In this document: positions 25,386-34,808 of the stretch, one piece after another | Layout: each line of letters opens with the position of its first letter | How positions within the stretch are numbered: the first letter of the stretch is position 1 | Position numbers and translations under genes: made by a program | Notes under the pieces: model-generated | Database searches by the model: none | What the model was told of the DNA's origin: nothing | Seen by the model: the letters and a program-made list of their open reading frames with translations, nothing else | DNA from: DAOOOW01 sp035387885 | Lineage (GTDB): Bacteria > Patescibacteriota > Patescibacteriia > UBA2196 | Assembly: GCA_035387885.1 (NCBI GenBank) | Contig: DAOOOW010000001.1 | Location: 1 to 64,000, forward strand | DNA length: 64,000 nucleotides | Reading direction: 5' to 3'

Positions 25386-26105
25386 TTAATAAATTTGCCA
25401 AACTTTCTTTTCCACCTCCAAAACTCTTTGAGAATTTTTATAATTACCAATACCCGTGACCGTAATGCTGGTGGCTAAATTAGTGGCTGATGGCTTGAGC
25501 TCAAAAACCATTAAACCACTGCCAGCGGTTGTATTAACAATTCTGTAATTTTTTTCCACTTCATGATCCATGCCAGGTGTGGTTGAGACTGTCTGTACAC
25601 CGTCATTATTTACACCTATAACTTTAGCTGTGCCTCCACTCCATTCAATTTTTAAATTATTTGGTGTTTCCATAGCTGAATATCTTAAATCTATTTGGAA
25701 AGAACTACCAGAATTAAGTTTAACAATTAAAGGATTGCTAGCAGAAATAATACCAGGATTATTTATACACAATCCTTCGTTATTACCCAAATCAGCGCAA
25801 CTAACATCAAAAGCATTATTTTGTACTACCGTTCTGGTCCAAGTAGCATTAGTTGTAGACATATTCTGGGGTGTACTAACAGTCAAATCAGCCATACTAT
25901 AATTTTTTTCAATCTGAAATAAGGCTCTTTCCACAGCAGTTTCAGCTGCAAAATAGGCCACTTCTGAATTGCCAATACTTTCAGCAGATTTACCAACTCT
26001 TAAAACTACATCTGAAATTGTTAAAGTTAAAATCATTAAAGATGCCAAAATTAAAACTGTTAAAAGAAGAGAAAAACCTTGTTGATTATTTTTTATCTTT
26101 TTCAT
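25386..26105 (-). CDS. PilX-like minor pilin / pseudopilin
   Basis: 239 residues from the ATG at 26105 (MKKIKNNQQGFSLLL); the longer frame to 26153 adds no conserved sequence. The prepilin leader ends in a basic/polar stretch before G-F and a hydrophobic helix (LLLTVLILASLMILTLTISDV) as in PilX/PilX_N proteins, with no E5. The remainder is a beta-rich globular part with a single CADLGNNEGLC pair. Last gene of the pseudopilin cluster; processed by PilD and probably located at the pilus tip. Confidence 0.75.
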   Translation of the reverse strand: MKKIKNNQQGFSLLLTVLILASLMILTLTISDVVLRVGKSAESIGNSEVAYFAAETAVERALFQIEKNYSMADLTVSTPQNMSTTNATWTRTVVQNNAFDVSCADLGNNEGLCINNPGIISASNPLIVKLNSGSSFQIDLRYSAMETPNNLKIEWSGGTAKVIGVNNDGVQTVSTTPGMDHEVEKNYRIVNTTAGSGLMVFELKPSATNLATSITVTGIGNYKNSQRVLEVEKKVWQIY

Positions 26106-26256
26106 ATTACTATAGTTTGCCCCGAACGGTTGTGATATTAAATTTATAGCCACAAGAAATAATGTCTTTCTTTTGAAGTCTATCGCATGACCACTAAAAT
26201 GAAGCCTAGGAATCTATGTTATTTTTTTCTGTATTATCCCAGGCAATCTTCAGTGT

Positions 26257-26814
26257 TTACTCTGGTTCTTGACCAGATCTTTGCGGAATAGTTTGTTGAA
26301 TAATTAAATTAGCCGTTTGCCCAGCTTTACTAGCTGAAACATCCATAACAACAGTAATATATGGGTGCGAAGTGGGAGGAATATCTAAAGTTGTAAAAGG
26401 ATTACTGGTGGGATTAATAAAAAATTTTAAATCATTAATTACAATATTATCAGCTGGAATTATTTTTTCCTCTCCATTGTTAACTTTTACTGTCAAAACA
26501 CCTGTAGCTATCTTAAAAAGGTAATCATCCCCCAATAAATCAGTTAAGGCTAATTCCAACTTAGGATTAACTACTGGTTGAGCATAATAAGCATAATTTA
26601 AATGTGAAGTTCTAATTTTTTTAGCCAAAACTTGCATAACAAACTGGGCTTCTGTCTGCACTTTTGTTAAAGCCAATGTTTTACGGCTAACTTTTAGGGT
26701 CTGCGCATAAATAGATAGACTAGCCAAAGCCACAATCACAAAAATGCTAGTAGAAACTAATAGCTCCACCAATGTAAAACCATCATTATTTAAGTTTAAA
26801 TTTTTTTTCAGCAT
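26257..26814 (-). CDS. PilW-like pseudopilin
   Basis: 185 residues with a type III prepilin leader: NNDGFTLVELLVSTSIFVIV, cleavage between G and F, E at +5. A long N-terminal helix continues into RKTLALTKVQTEAQFVMQVL, typical of PilW/PulJ-type minor pilins. C-terminal part is beta-rich. Lies between the PilX-like and PilV-like genes in the usual minor-pilin order. Confidence 0.8.
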   Translation of the reverse strand: MLKKNLNLNNDGFTLVELLVSTSIFVIVALASLSIYAQTLKVSRKTLALTKVQTEAQFVMQVLAKKIRTSHLNYAYYAQPVVNPKLELALTDLLGDDYLFKIATGVLTVKVNNGEEKIIPADNIVINDLKFFINPTSNPFTTLDIPPTSHPYITVVMDVSASKAGQTANLIIQQTIPQRSGQEPE

Positions 26815-26847
26815 TTTAGAAATGTTAAAATGTTAATATGTTTTTTA

Positions 26848-27378
26848 CTACCAATTAGTTAAGTTTTCTTCTAAAACAAAACTATGCCCTCGGCCTCTTT
26901 CTTCCCAATAGACCGTGCTCAAAATTCTTTTTTCCTCAGAGCCAACATCTGTAATGGTAATCATTCTTTTAAAAGCTGTGGCTGTGCCACCAGCTACCTC
27001 GTGTAAATATCTTCCTTCGTATAAACTCAAAGCGCAATTTTGACAATCGCTAAGCACATCATTGTCTGCCACGGTTAATTGCAAATCTCCAGAAATATAA
27101 TTAGGACCAACTATGTATTTACCAAAAGTAAGCTTACTAAAACCATAAACAAAGCCTTCATCAGAACTTATGTTAAAATCTCTAATAGCTCTAACCATTT
27201 CCATGCCCTCTCTGGCTAAATTTATAACCACCACTTTCTGTTCCACTGTTTGTGAATAAACCAATGAACTAGTGATTAAGGATAAAGCAGAAATAACACC
27301 CATAGTTAAAATGCCCAAAGAAACTATGGTTTCTATTAAAGTGACTCCTTTTTGATTTTTTAATTTATTTTTTTTCAT
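26848..27378 (-). CDS. PilV-like pseudopilin
   Basis: 176 residues; leader KNQKGVTLIETIVSLGILTM has G at -1, E at +5 and a hydrophobic helix, typical of PilV/GspI. A CQNCALSLYEGRYLHEV segment and VYWEERGRG near the C-terminus fit PilV-type proteins. Start by ATG, no Shine-Dalgarno sequence. Confidence 0.8.
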   Translation of the reverse strand: MKKNKLKNQKGVTLIETIVSLGILTMGVISALSLITSSLVYSQTVEQKVVVINLAREGMEMVRAIRDFNISSDEGFVYGFSKLTFGKYIVGPNYISGDLQLTVADNDVLSDCQNCALSLYEGRYLHEVAGGTATAFKRMITITDVGSEEKRILSTVYWEERGRGHSFVLEENLTNW

Positions 27379-27415
27379 TTTACCTCTTGTCAGTTAAGGT
27401 TTATCAGTTATTTTT

Positions 27416-27964
27416 TTATTGAATATTTATTTGTCCGGAAAAACGATTAATCTGAATGGTCTTTTGTCCAGAAAATTTGCTGGATTTTAAAACAATAGTA
27501 GCTGTCTCGTTGGCTTCAGAATTATTAAAATATATTTGTCCTAAAGGCGCAGAAAAAACAACATTTAATTTATTGCCACTCGCGGGCGCGACAGATTCTA
27601 TATAAAGACCAACCGGCATTTTATAACTACCGGCATCTACAACTTCCCCAACATCATAAATTTTGTTGCCAGTACTTTCTGAATCTCTAAATAAATAATA
27701 ATTACAATTATTGCTGGTGCAAACTTCAAAATTAACACCATAAAAATATCTTTGCCCAGCAAAAGTTTGTCCGGTTAAAGCCCAAATTTGCGCTTGCCTA
27801 ATTACAGAAACTATTTTTTCTGCTTCTGAGTCTAAAGTGGTATGATATTCGGCTTCGTGAAAATCAATAATAACTAATGACAACAAAAAAACCATGATAG
27901 CTGCTACAATAACCAACTCTAAAACAGTAAACCCCTGGCAATTAAACTTGTTTTTTTTAAACAT
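27416..27964 (-). CDS. FimT/GspH-like pseudopilin
   Basis: 182 residues; leader NCQGFTVLELVIVAAIMVFL (G at -1, E at +5). The following IVSVIRQAQIWALTG segment and the C-terminal KTIQINRFSGQINIQ strand are characteristic of GspH/FimT. The start overlaps the end of pilD by 8 bp, so the two are translationally coupled. Confidence 0.8.
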   Translation of the reverse strand: MFKKNKFNCQGFTVLELVIVAAIMVFLLSLVIIDFHEAEYHTTLDSEAEKIVSVIRQAQIWALTGQTFAGQRYFYGVNFEVCTSNNCNYYLFRDSESTGNKIYDVGEVVDAGSYKMPVGLYIESVAPASGNKLNVVFSAPLGQIYFNNSEANETATIVLKSSKFSGQKTIQINRFSGQINIQ

Positions 27965-28772
27965 AAAGCATATTTAAATACCAATTTAAAATTTCCGTGC
28001 CCCAAAATAAAGAGCTTAGAGTGGCTAGGGACAAAAGAGTGCCAAAAGGAATCCGTGAACTCATCTTTTTTTTACCAAAAATAAGCAATGGCATGGCTAC
28101 AATCAAACCTAAAACATAAGCCAAAGACAAAGCCACCAAACAATTGGGCCAACCCAAAATTAAACCCATTAAAAATCCTAAACGAATATCGCCCCCGCCC
28201 ATCCAACGTCCTTTAGAAATTAAATATTGACTTAAAAAGAATCCACTTATAATTATAGCAGAAAAAATCAATAAAGAATAATAGTTTATAAACAATGAAA
28301 AAGAAAAATCATTTTTAATTAACCACAAAAAACCTTGCGCCACAAAGACAAAAATTATAGCTGGCAAAATTATTTTATCCAAAATTAAATAATATTTTAA
28401 ATCATAAACAAAAATTATAATTAAAAAAGAAATAATAAAAAAATAATAAAGTAATAAAGCAATTGCGTAAACAAAGGAAAAATTTTGATAAAAAATAAAA
28501 ATAAAAGACCCCACAAATAATAAGCCAGTTATTAATTCAACAAGCGGATATTGCCAAGAAATTTTTTGATGGCAGCCCCGGCATTTACCTTTAAGCATCA
28601 TAAAACTAAGCAAGGGGATATTTTCAGACCAACTTAATTCTTTTTTACATTTTGGGCACCTTGATCTGCCCGCCACGAACTTTTCCCCTGCACGCAACCT
28701 TAAAATAACTACATTTAAAAACGAGCCAATGCATAAACCAAAAATAAAAATACATAAATAAATTAAAATCAT
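27957..28772 (-). CDS. pilD: Prepilin peptidase / N-methyltransferase (A24)
   Basis: 271 residues, polytopic membrane enzyme that cuts and N-methylates prepilins. The N-terminal domain has the four-cysteine zinc site (CPKCKKELSW and CRGCHQKISW, residues about 40-75). The A24 aspartates appear in FVYDLKYYLILDKI (family signature D-x-x-x-x-x-I-P/D) and GGGDIRLG. About seven transmembrane helices. It sits between pilA and the four pseudopilin genes that are its substrates. Confidence 0.9.
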   Translation of the reverse strand: MILIYLCIFIFGLCIGSFLNVVILRLRAGEKFVAGRSRCPKCKKELSWSENIPLLSFMMLKGKCRGCHQKISWQYPLVELITGLLFVGSFIFIFYQNFSFVYAIALLLYYFFIISFLIIIFVYDLKYYLILDKIILPAIIFVFVAQGFLWLIKNDFSFSLFINYYSLLIFSAIIISGFFLSQYLISKGRWMGGGDIRLGFLMGLILGWPNCLVALSLAYVLGLIVAMPLLIFGKKKMSSRIPFGTLLSLATLSSLFWGTEILNWYLNMLYV

Positions 28773-28803
28773 ATTTATATTTTATCATCTTTTAATCTAA
28801 AAC

Positions 28804-28838
28804 AAAAACCACCCCGCTTGATGATTGGGGTGGTTTTA
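28804..28838 (-). terminator. Terminator behind pilA
   Basis: AAAACCACCCC-AATCATCAAG-CGGGGTGGTTTTT on the minus strand: 11-bp GC-rich stem with T-rich tail, 15 bp past the pilA stop. It insulates abundant pilA mRNA from pilD. Confidence 0.85.
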
Positions 28839-28852
28839 AAAAACATTTCTTT

Positions 28853-29335
28853 TTATGGGCAATTAACAGCCCCCGATTCCATAATAGAACCAGTAGAAAT
28901 ACAATTAATCCCAGCTGGCAGAGAACCAGCATTTGCTTCCAAATAAAAAGTAATCTGATAATTAGCCACAGTGGCGCCACCTGCCCCAGCTGGAGTTGAA
29001 ATAGAATAACCACAAGTTCCTGCAGAAGCGCTAGTACAAGCTGTTCCAGGTGTAACGGGGTCTGCAAAACCAGAAAATTGACTTACCTGGCCAGGACCAG
29101 TACAAGCTGTTGTTAAAGCATCAACAGCAGTACAGCCAGTTAAAGCGCTGGTACTGTTTGTGGATTCCATTTCCAAAATAGTGGCTAATTGTTTAACATC
29201 TGAAAGTCTTTTAGCATCTCTTGATTTAACACGAGCACTATTTAAAGAAACTATAGATACTGTGGCCAATAAACCAATAATAGCAATAACCACCAAAAGT
29301 TCGATTAAAGTAAAACCTTTTTTGTTTAATTTCAT
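28853..29335 (-). CDS. pilA: Major type IV pilin
   Basis: 160 residues from the ATG at 29335 (MKLNKKGFTLIELLVVIAII); the in-frame ATG at 29434 would add 33 residues that do not belong to a prepilin leader. Short basic leader, cleavage at G-F, E at +5, N-terminal helix 1-53, then a small Ser/Thr/Ala/Gly-rich globular domain with four to six cysteines (GCTAVDALTTAC, TACTSASAGTCGY). Own -10 region and terminator imply strong separate expression. Confidence 0.9.
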   Translation of the reverse strand: MKLNKKGFTLIELLVVIAIIGLLATVSIVSLNSARVKSRDAKRLSDVKQLATILEMESTNSTSALTGCTAVDALTTACTGPGQVSQFSGFADPVTPGTACTSASAGTCGYSISTPAGAGGATVANYQITFYLEANAGSLPAGINCISTGSIMESGAVNCP

Positions 29336-29435
29336 ATGTATAAATTTTATTTTAAAAAATATTATTTTAATCGACCTTTGGATGCATCCAAAAAATGGAT
29401 TTGTAAAATTATTTAAAAAATTAGTTTTCCACATC

Positions 29436-29456
29436 CTTATATATATTATAGCAAAA
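29436..29456 (-). promoter_or_regulatory. Extended -10 promoter of pilA
   Basis: Minus strand TTGCTATAATATATAT: a perfect TATAAT with extended TGC but no convincing -35. It gives a leader of about 100 nt that contains the palindrome TGGATGCATCCA (29383-29394 region). Confidence 0.5.
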
Positions 29457-29468
29457 AAATAACAATAA

Positions 29469-30674
29469 CTAAAATGCCGAGGCCATATTATACATAGGCA
29501 TAATAATAGCCGCCACCATTACGCCAACAGCCACACCCAAAACTATCATAATTAAAGGCTCAATTAAACTTACCAGGTTAACCACCATATTATCAATTTC
29601 TCTAGCATAAAATTCACTCAACTTGGTTAAAACTAAATCTAGTTTGCCAGTTTGTTCGCCTACGCTGACCATATATGCAACCATAGCAGGCACTTGTTTG
29701 GCGTTAATTAAAACTGAAGCAATTTGATTACCTTCTTGAACTTCGACCACTGTTTGATCTATAATATCTCGATACACTTTATTGCCCACAATTTCCGAGG
29801 TAATTTTTAAAGCCTCTACCAAATTTATGCCGCCGCTAGAAAGAGTAGCCAAACTCCTAGTAAAACGCACTAAATATATTTTTTGGAAAAGTTTACCAAA
29901 AATTGGTAATTTTAAAACTAAACTATCGCGAATAAGCTTACCACTCTCGCCTTTGGTTAGATATTTAATTAAAGCCACAATACCAATAATTAAGGCTAAA
30001 ACTAACCACCAAAAATTTACCAAAAAATCACTGGCCCCAACCAAAATTCTAGTAGCAAGAGGCAACTTAGCACCACTCTCTGTTAAAACTTCCGTAAGTT
30101 TGGGTATAACAAAAACCATCATAACAATGCCTACAGCAAATAATGTACAAACAATAAAGATGGGGTAAGTCATGGCTCCTTTAATTTTACTGGTTAAATC
30201 ATAATCTTTTTCTTGACTATCAGCCAAATAATCCAATACATCATCTAGTTGACCAGAAGTTTCTCCGGATTTAATCATGGCAATAAAAAAATCTCCAAAA
30301 ACTTTTTTGTGACGACTCAAAGCTTGAGACAATTTAATACCTCCTTCAACTTCCTCGGCCACAGAAGAAATAACTGCTTGTAATTTAGGATTAGTGGTTT
30401 GTTTAACTAGTATTTTTAAAGATTTTACCACTGGCACACTGGCCCGAAGCATAACTGCGAATTGACGCGAAAAAACCACCACATCTTGAGATTTGATACG
30501 ATTTAAAATAGCAATATTAATTTCACCTTTTCTCTTGACCTGTTCTTTAAGACTTATGACTGTCAATTTTTTTTCTATCAAAACTTTTTCCAATTCTTCA
30601 CTGGAATTAGCTTCTGTTACGGCTTTAAAACGTTTTTGGTTGCTGTCGACAGCTTCGTATTCAAAAATTGGCAT
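29469..30674 (-). CDS. pilC: Type IV pilus inner-membrane platform protein PilC
   Basis: 401 residues, two T2SSF domains (about 65-190 and 268-390), each with the G-x-x-L-x-x-A/V-L motif (GIKLSQALSRH; GNQIASVLINA). Three transmembrane helices near 170-190, 215-235 and 372-395. The N-terminus (MPIFEYEAVDSNQKR) is the classical PilC/GspF start. It anchors the PilB/PilT motors at the membrane. Follows the pilT-like gene by 28 bp. Confidence 0.92.
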   Translation of the reverse strand: MPIFEYEAVDSNQKRFKAVTEANSSEELEKVLIEKKLTVISLKEQVKRKGEINIAILNRIKSQDVVVFSRQFAVMLRASVPVVKSLKILVKQTTNPKLQAVISSVAEEVEGGIKLSQALSRHKKVFGDFFIAMIKSGETSGQLDDVLDYLADSQEKDYDLTSKIKGAMTYPIFIVCTLFAVGIVMMVFVIPKLTEVLTESGAKLPLATRILVGASDFLVNFWWLVLALIIGIVALIKYLTKGESGKLIRDSLVLKLPIFGKLFQKIYLVRFTRSLATLSSGGINLVEALKITSEIVGNKVYRDIIDQTVVEVQEGNQIASVLINAKQVPAMVAYMVSVGEQTGKLDLVLTKLSEFYAREIDNMVVNLVSLIEPLIMIVLGVAVGVMVAAIIMPMYNMASAF

Positions 30675-30702
30675 AGGTTAATTATTAGGCTAATTAAATT
30701 TC

Positions 30703-31737
30703 TTAAGTATGCTTTCGAGCTTCTTCAGGACTTATTTTACCGCTCTTAAGTAATTGATCAATTGTTTGTTCAAAAGATATCATACCAGAATCTAATGAAG
30801 TTCTTAAAATATTATTAATTTGATTTAATTTTTCACTTTGGATGCTTAAACGCACCGCATCATTATTAACCAAGACTTCATTGGCCACAATCATCTTTTT
30901 ATCTAAACCCAATAAAAGTTTTTGACAAACAACAACTCTTAAAACTCGTGAAAAAATTTCACGAAAACGTAATTTTTCTTCTATATTAAAATAAGAAAAT
31001 ATTTTTATTAAAACATCAAGGCTTGATCCTGCTGTAATAACGGTGATGACTAAACGTCCTTGCTCGGCTAATTCTAACACCAATTCAAACTCCTCTTTTT
31101 CTGTAGTTTCGGCAACAAAAACAACATCAGCATTAACTTTTAGAGCATCTTTCAAGCCTTCTTTCAAAAATGGAGTATCTAAACCAACTTCTCTTTGTTG
31201 AACAATGCTTTTAGCATTAGTCAGAAAATATTCTATTGGCTCTTCAAGAGTCACAATTTTAAACTCTTTAGTCTGATTAATTTGCTCCAAAATGGCCATG
31301 ACTGTGGTTGTTTTACCAGAATGAAAAGGCCCAGCCACAATCACTAAACCTTGATTAATGTTGGCTATTTGTTCAATATTAACTGATAAATCCAACTCGC
31401 CGATAGATTTAAGATGATTGTCAATATAATGCAAATCTGCGGCCAAACTTCCTTTTTGATAAAAAAGATTTATTTTAAAACGCAAGTCATTAGCAAAAGA
31501 ATGACTGAAAATTAAAGCTTTATTTTCTTTTAACAAATTAATTTGCTCCGGAGCTATTAAGGGTAACAATAATTCTTCTATAGCATTACCAGTTAAAATT
31601 TCTTGATTTAAAGGCGTCAAATTGCCTGCCACTCTCATTAAAGGAAAATTACCAGCGGATAAATAAAGATCGGCTGCGCCCTGCTCAATTAATTGGGTCA
31701 ACAAACTTTCAAATTGTAATTTATTAATACTGGACAT
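30703..31737 (-). CDS. pilT: PilT-like ATPase with degenerate catalytic boxes
   Basis: 344 residues. PilT powers pilus retraction as a cytoplasmic hexameric ATPase. The two-domain layout, Walker A (GPFHSGKTTT, 136-145) and IVTLEEPIEYFL (162-172) are present. The Walker B region reads ADVVFVAETTE instead of DPDV-LVGEMRD, and the His box reads GRLVITVITAGSS in place of GHLV-TLHTN. The catalytic glutamate remains (E210) but the histidine and arginine of these boxes are missing. Probably a retraction ATPase with reduced or modified activity, or a structural partner of PilB. It is directly downstream of a receiver-domain gene. Confidence 0.85.
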   Translation of the reverse strand: MSSINKLQFESLLTQLIEQGAADLYLSAGNFPLMRVAGNLTPLNQEILTGNAIEELLLPLIAPEQINLLKENKALIFSHSFANDLRFKINLFYQKGSLAADLHYIDNHLKSIGELDLSVNIEQIANINQGLVIVAGPFHSGKTTTVMAILEQINQTKEFKIVTLEEPIEYFLTNAKSIVQQREVGLDTPFLKEGLKDALKVNADVVFVAETTEKEEFELVLELAEQGRLVITVITAGSSLDVLIKIFSYFNIEEKLRFREIFSRVLRVVVCQKLLLGLDKKMIVANEVLVNNDAVRLSIQSEKLNQINNILRTSLDSGMISFEQTIDQLLKSGKISPEEARKHT

Positions 31738-31741
31738 AAGA

Positions 31742-32143
31742 TTATTGTTTATTAATTAAAGAAACTATTTTTTGAGAAACTTCCGCCAGAGAATTATGAT
31801 TTTTAATAAAATAAGCGTTCACCCCCATGTGAAAAGCTTTTTTAATATCTTCCTTTTGGCTTAATTGGCTGAAAATAATTACAGGGGTATTAGTAAACAT
31901 TTTTGACTTTTTAATACTTTTAAGTACCTCCCAGCCATTGGTTGATATAAATACCAGGTTCATCAAAATTAAAGAGGGCATTTCTTTTTTTAAATTTTTT
32001 AATAAATCTGTCTGTTTGTTCCAAACAACAACCTTTAAATCTAAAGCTTTGATTTTTTTTTGATAAAGATCGGCTATTTTTTTATCTTCTTCAATAATTA
32101 ATACCTTCTTTTCTTGATTAGTATTTTTAAAATTAGCTGTCAT
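31742..32143 (-). CDS. Receiver-domain protein with Asn at the phosphorylation site
   Basis: 133 residues, a single CheY-like domain without an output domain. The acidic pocket (LIIEED, 15-20), the switch Ser (IIFSQLS) and the conserved Lys (AYFIKN) are present, but the phosphoacceptor position is N62 (LILMNLVFISTNGWEVL), where active receivers have Asp. It can therefore not be phosphorylated in the usual way and may work as a constitutive protein-protein module. Lies between pilB and the pilT-like gene with spacings of 9 bp and 4 bp, so it is part of the pilus operon. Confidence 0.85.
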   Translation of the reverse strand: MTANFKNTNQEKKVLIIEEDKKIADLYQKKIKALDLKVVVWNKQTDLLKNLKKEMPSLILMNLVFISTNGWEVLKSIKKSKMFTNTPVIIFSQLSQKEDIKKAFHMGVNAYFIKNHNSLAEVSQKIVSLINKQ

Positions 32144-32152
32144 AATTTTAAT

Positions 32153-33898
32153 TTATTCTCTGGTGGCTCTTAAAACTTCTTCAATGGTCGTCAAGCCCTT
32201 AAGAGCTTTTAAAATACCGTCTTGTTTGACATTCATCATGCCTTGAGCTAAAAATTCATTTTTTGCTTCTTCGTTGCTTAATTTATTAGCGGCTATCAAA
32301 TTTTTTAGATTATCTGTCATAGCTAAAACCTCGGCAATGGAAATTCTGCCCTTATAACCTTTATTACCACACCTATCACAACCCTTGCCTTGATAAAATT
32401 TTAATTTTTTATAATCAAAATCAGCTGGCAAGGAACTTTTAGGAATTTTTTTCAATTCTTCTTCTACTTCTTTAAAAATATTTTCAGGCACTTCTAATTC
32501 TTGCTTGCAATCAGCACAAATTTTTCTTACCAACCTTTGAGCGATAATTACGTTTAAAGTTGAAGCCAATAAAAATGGCTCCACATGCATATCTATTAAA
32601 CGAGGAATTGAGCCAAAAGAATCATTGGTATGCAAAGTGGATAAAACAATGTGTCCGGTTAATGAAGCATGAATTGCCAACTCCGCGGTTTCGTTATCAC
32701 GAATTTCTCCGACCATAACAACATCTGGATCTTGACGCAAAATAGAGCGTAACCCAGCAGCGAATGTTAAACCCACTTCTGGTCTAATTTGTGATTGATT
32801 AACACCTGTTAAATAATACTCCACTGGATCTTCTAAGGTGGTGATATTAACATCTTCTTGGTTTAAAATATTTAGAACCGAATAAAGAGTGGTCGATTTG
32901 CCCGAACCAGTAGGGCCAGTGACTAAAAACATGCCATGTGGCTTTTGAATATTTTCTTGAATCACTTTTAAATTACGACCTTCAAAACCCAATTGCTCGA
33001 GACTAAAAGCACCAGATGATGTATCTAAAATTCTCATCACCACTTTTTCTTGTTCAAACAAAGGCAGGGTGGAAACACGAAAATCCACATTATTACCCAT
33101 AATGTTTAATCTGATACGTCCATCTTGAGGAATTCTTGTTTCGTCAATTTTTAAATTGGATAAAACTTTTACTCTGGACACCAAAGCGGCATGCACATAT
33201 TTAGGCAAAACCAATGAGGTTTGGAGTTGGCCATCTATTCTATAACGGACCCTGGAACCATCACTAAAAGGTTCGATATGTACATCAGAAGCTTTCAAAT
33301 CTACTGCGTGTTTTAAAATCACAGAAATTAACTTAGCAATAGGCGCATTAGTCATGGTCTCCACAGACAAATCTTCATCTTCTTTTTTTTCTTTTTTAAC
33401 GTCTTTGCTTTCTAAACGTCCTTTGGCGATATCAAGAGCTTCAGAAACTTCAGATTTTAATTCATTATATTGTTTCAAAACATTATTTAATGATTCTTTA
33501 GAAATAATATAATATTCGACTCGCCAACCCTTTTCTCTAGCAATAAAATCCATGGCTTCCTGCGCCTTTAAATTAGTTGGATCTACCAAAGCAACTTGCA
33601 GGGTTTTATCTTTTATACCAAAAACCACTACTTCGTAATTTAAAGCCACATCTTCAGGAATTATTTTTAAACTTTCAGATTTAACCTTGGTTATCCTTAA
33701 ATCTATGTAAGATAAATTAAAAGTTTCAGCTATGGATGTGGCCAAAACTTCATGATTTAAATTAATGTTTTTATCTAACTCAAAAAGTTTTTTTCCAGCT
33801 ATTAATTCTTTTTTAACCAGTTCAAAATCTTTTTGATCTATAGCTTTTTTAATTTGTAAAACATCCAATATTTTTAATTGCTGTTCTAAATTTAACAT
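32153..33898 (-). CDS. pilB: Type IV pilus assembly ATPase PilB
   Basis: 581 residues from the ATG at 33898 (MLNLEQQLKIL); the longer frame to 33958 would overlap the previous gene. Extension motor of the pilus. N-terminal MshEN/T2SSE-N domain (about 40-150), then the ATPase domain with Walker A GPTGSGKST, Asp box (LEDPVEYYL), Walker B (DPDVVMVGEIRD) and His box (GHIVLSTLHTND) all intact, and a C-terminal four-cysteine zinc site (CADCKQEL and CDRCGNKGYKGR). Its intact motifs contrast with the degenerate PilT-like protein. Confidence 0.93.
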   Translation of the reverse strand: MLNLEQQLKILDVLQIKKAIDQKDFELVKKELIAGKKLFELDKNINLNHEVLATSIAETFNLSYIDLRITKVKSESLKIIPEDVALNYEVVVFGIKDKTLQVALVDPTNLKAQEAMDFIAREKGWRVEYYIISKESLNNVLKQYNELKSEVSEALDIAKGRLESKDVKKEKKEDEDLSVETMTNAPIAKLISVILKHAVDLKASDVHIEPFSDGSRVRYRIDGQLQTSLVLPKYVHAALVSRVKVLSNLKIDETRIPQDGRIRLNIMGNNVDFRVSTLPLFEQEKVVMRILDTSSGAFSLEQLGFEGRNLKVIQENIQKPHGMFLVTGPTGSGKSTTLYSVLNILNQEDVNITTLEDPVEYYLTGVNQSQIRPEVGLTFAAGLRSILRQDPDVVMVGEIRDNETAELAIHASLTGHIVLSTLHTNDSFGSIPRLIDMHVEPFLLASTLNVIIAQRLVRKICADCKQELEVPENIFKEVEEELKKIPKSSLPADFDYKKLKFYQGKGCDRCGNKGYKGRISIAEVLAMTDNLKNLIAANKLSNEEAKNEFLAQGMMNVKQDGILKALKGLTTIEEVLRATRE

Positions 33899-33911
33899 AT
33901 TTAAAAAAATA

Positions 33912-34193
33912 TTATTGCTCAAATTCCAAAAAAGGATTTTCTTTGCCCAAATTTTCATTAGTAGAAGTATTTAAGCCAGGAGTATCTTTTAAATCTTGAA
34001 AATTTTTATCTTGAAAAAGATTTAAATTAAACTTATCTTTTAGGGCATTAGTATCAACTTGCTGATTCAAGCCAGCTTCCATGTCTTTATTTTTAAACCA
34101 CAAAAAATAGCCCGAAACTATGGTGCTTAATAAAATTATGCTAACTATAATTAAAACAATTAATGTGTTTTTATTTATTTTTTCTAATTTCAT
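33912..34193 (-). CDS. Small membrane protein of the pilus operon
   Basis: 93 residues with one transmembrane helix (about 10-32) and a polar, Asn/Asp-rich external tail ending NPFLEFEQ. Its place between pilO and pilB is where PilP or a short linker protein lies in other loci, but no PilP signature can be seen. No Shine-Dalgarno sequence; 9 bp after pilO. Confidence 0.65.
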   Translation of the reverse strand: MKLEKINKNTLIVLIIVSIILLSTIVSGYFLWFKNKDMEAGLNQQVDTNALKDKFNLNLFQDKNFQDLKDTPGLNTSTNENLGKENPFLEFEQ

Positions 34194-34202
34194 ATATAAT
34201 TT

Positions 34203-34805
34203 TTATTCTAGGTAATAGGTTTTAAAAATAAAATTCAAAGAGGTATTTTTAGGCGAGTAACTAAAGGTTTTAATATCAAAAATACGCAAATTATGAGTTA
34301 AGGTGTTAACAAATTCTTTAACATTCTGATAACCACTACCGTCGACCACCATATTAACTTCTAAAAGCTTAGCTGTTGCTTTAGATGCCCCAACCGTATT
34401 TTCAGTACTTACAGTGGCAATTTCTTGGATCTCATTTTTAACAGCATTAATAGCCACAGAAGTAACTTTGAAACCAAATTTTTGAGCAATGTTATCCAAT
34501 GAATAGTAAAGATTGGACAATTCTGGGCTAGAGGGTAATATTTTTTTAACCTTTAAACGCAATTCATCATTAATGTTTTGATAAATATCCTTAATAGCTT
34601 GCAGTTCCGCTAAAACTTTTTGACTAGCAACCAGTTGGTTTCTCTTATCAGCTAAGTATTGCTCGCTGTAAAAAGAAATTTTATTTATTTGCGGTTGACA
34701 TAAAAATAAATAAAAGAAGGTCAAAACTAAAACCACCAATAAAAACATTAACGGATTAAAATATTGTTGTAAAAAAGTTTGTTTATCTTTTTTTTCAGCA
34801 TCCAT
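34203..34805 (-). CDS. pilO: PilO-like pilus alignment protein
   Basis: 200 residues: short cytoplasmic N-terminus, one transmembrane helix (about 17-35), a coiled coil (YLADKRNQLVASQKVLAELQ), then a ferredoxin-like domain with the PilO-type element YQNVKEFVNTLTHNLRIFDI. PilO pairs with PilN in the inner-membrane alignment complex. Start lies 3 bp after the pilN stop, so coupled translation is likely. Confidence 0.8.
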   Translation of the reverse strand: MDAEKKDKQTFLQQYFNPLMFLLVVLVLTFFYLFLCQPQINKISFYSEQYLADKRNQLVASQKVLAELQAIKDIYQNINDELRLKVKKILPSSPELSNLYYSLDNIAQKFGFKVTSVAINAVKNEIQEIATVSTENTVGASKATAKLLEVNMVVDGSGYQNVKEFVNTLTHNLRIFDIKTFSYSPKNTSLNFIFKTYYLE

Positions 34806-34808
34806 ATT

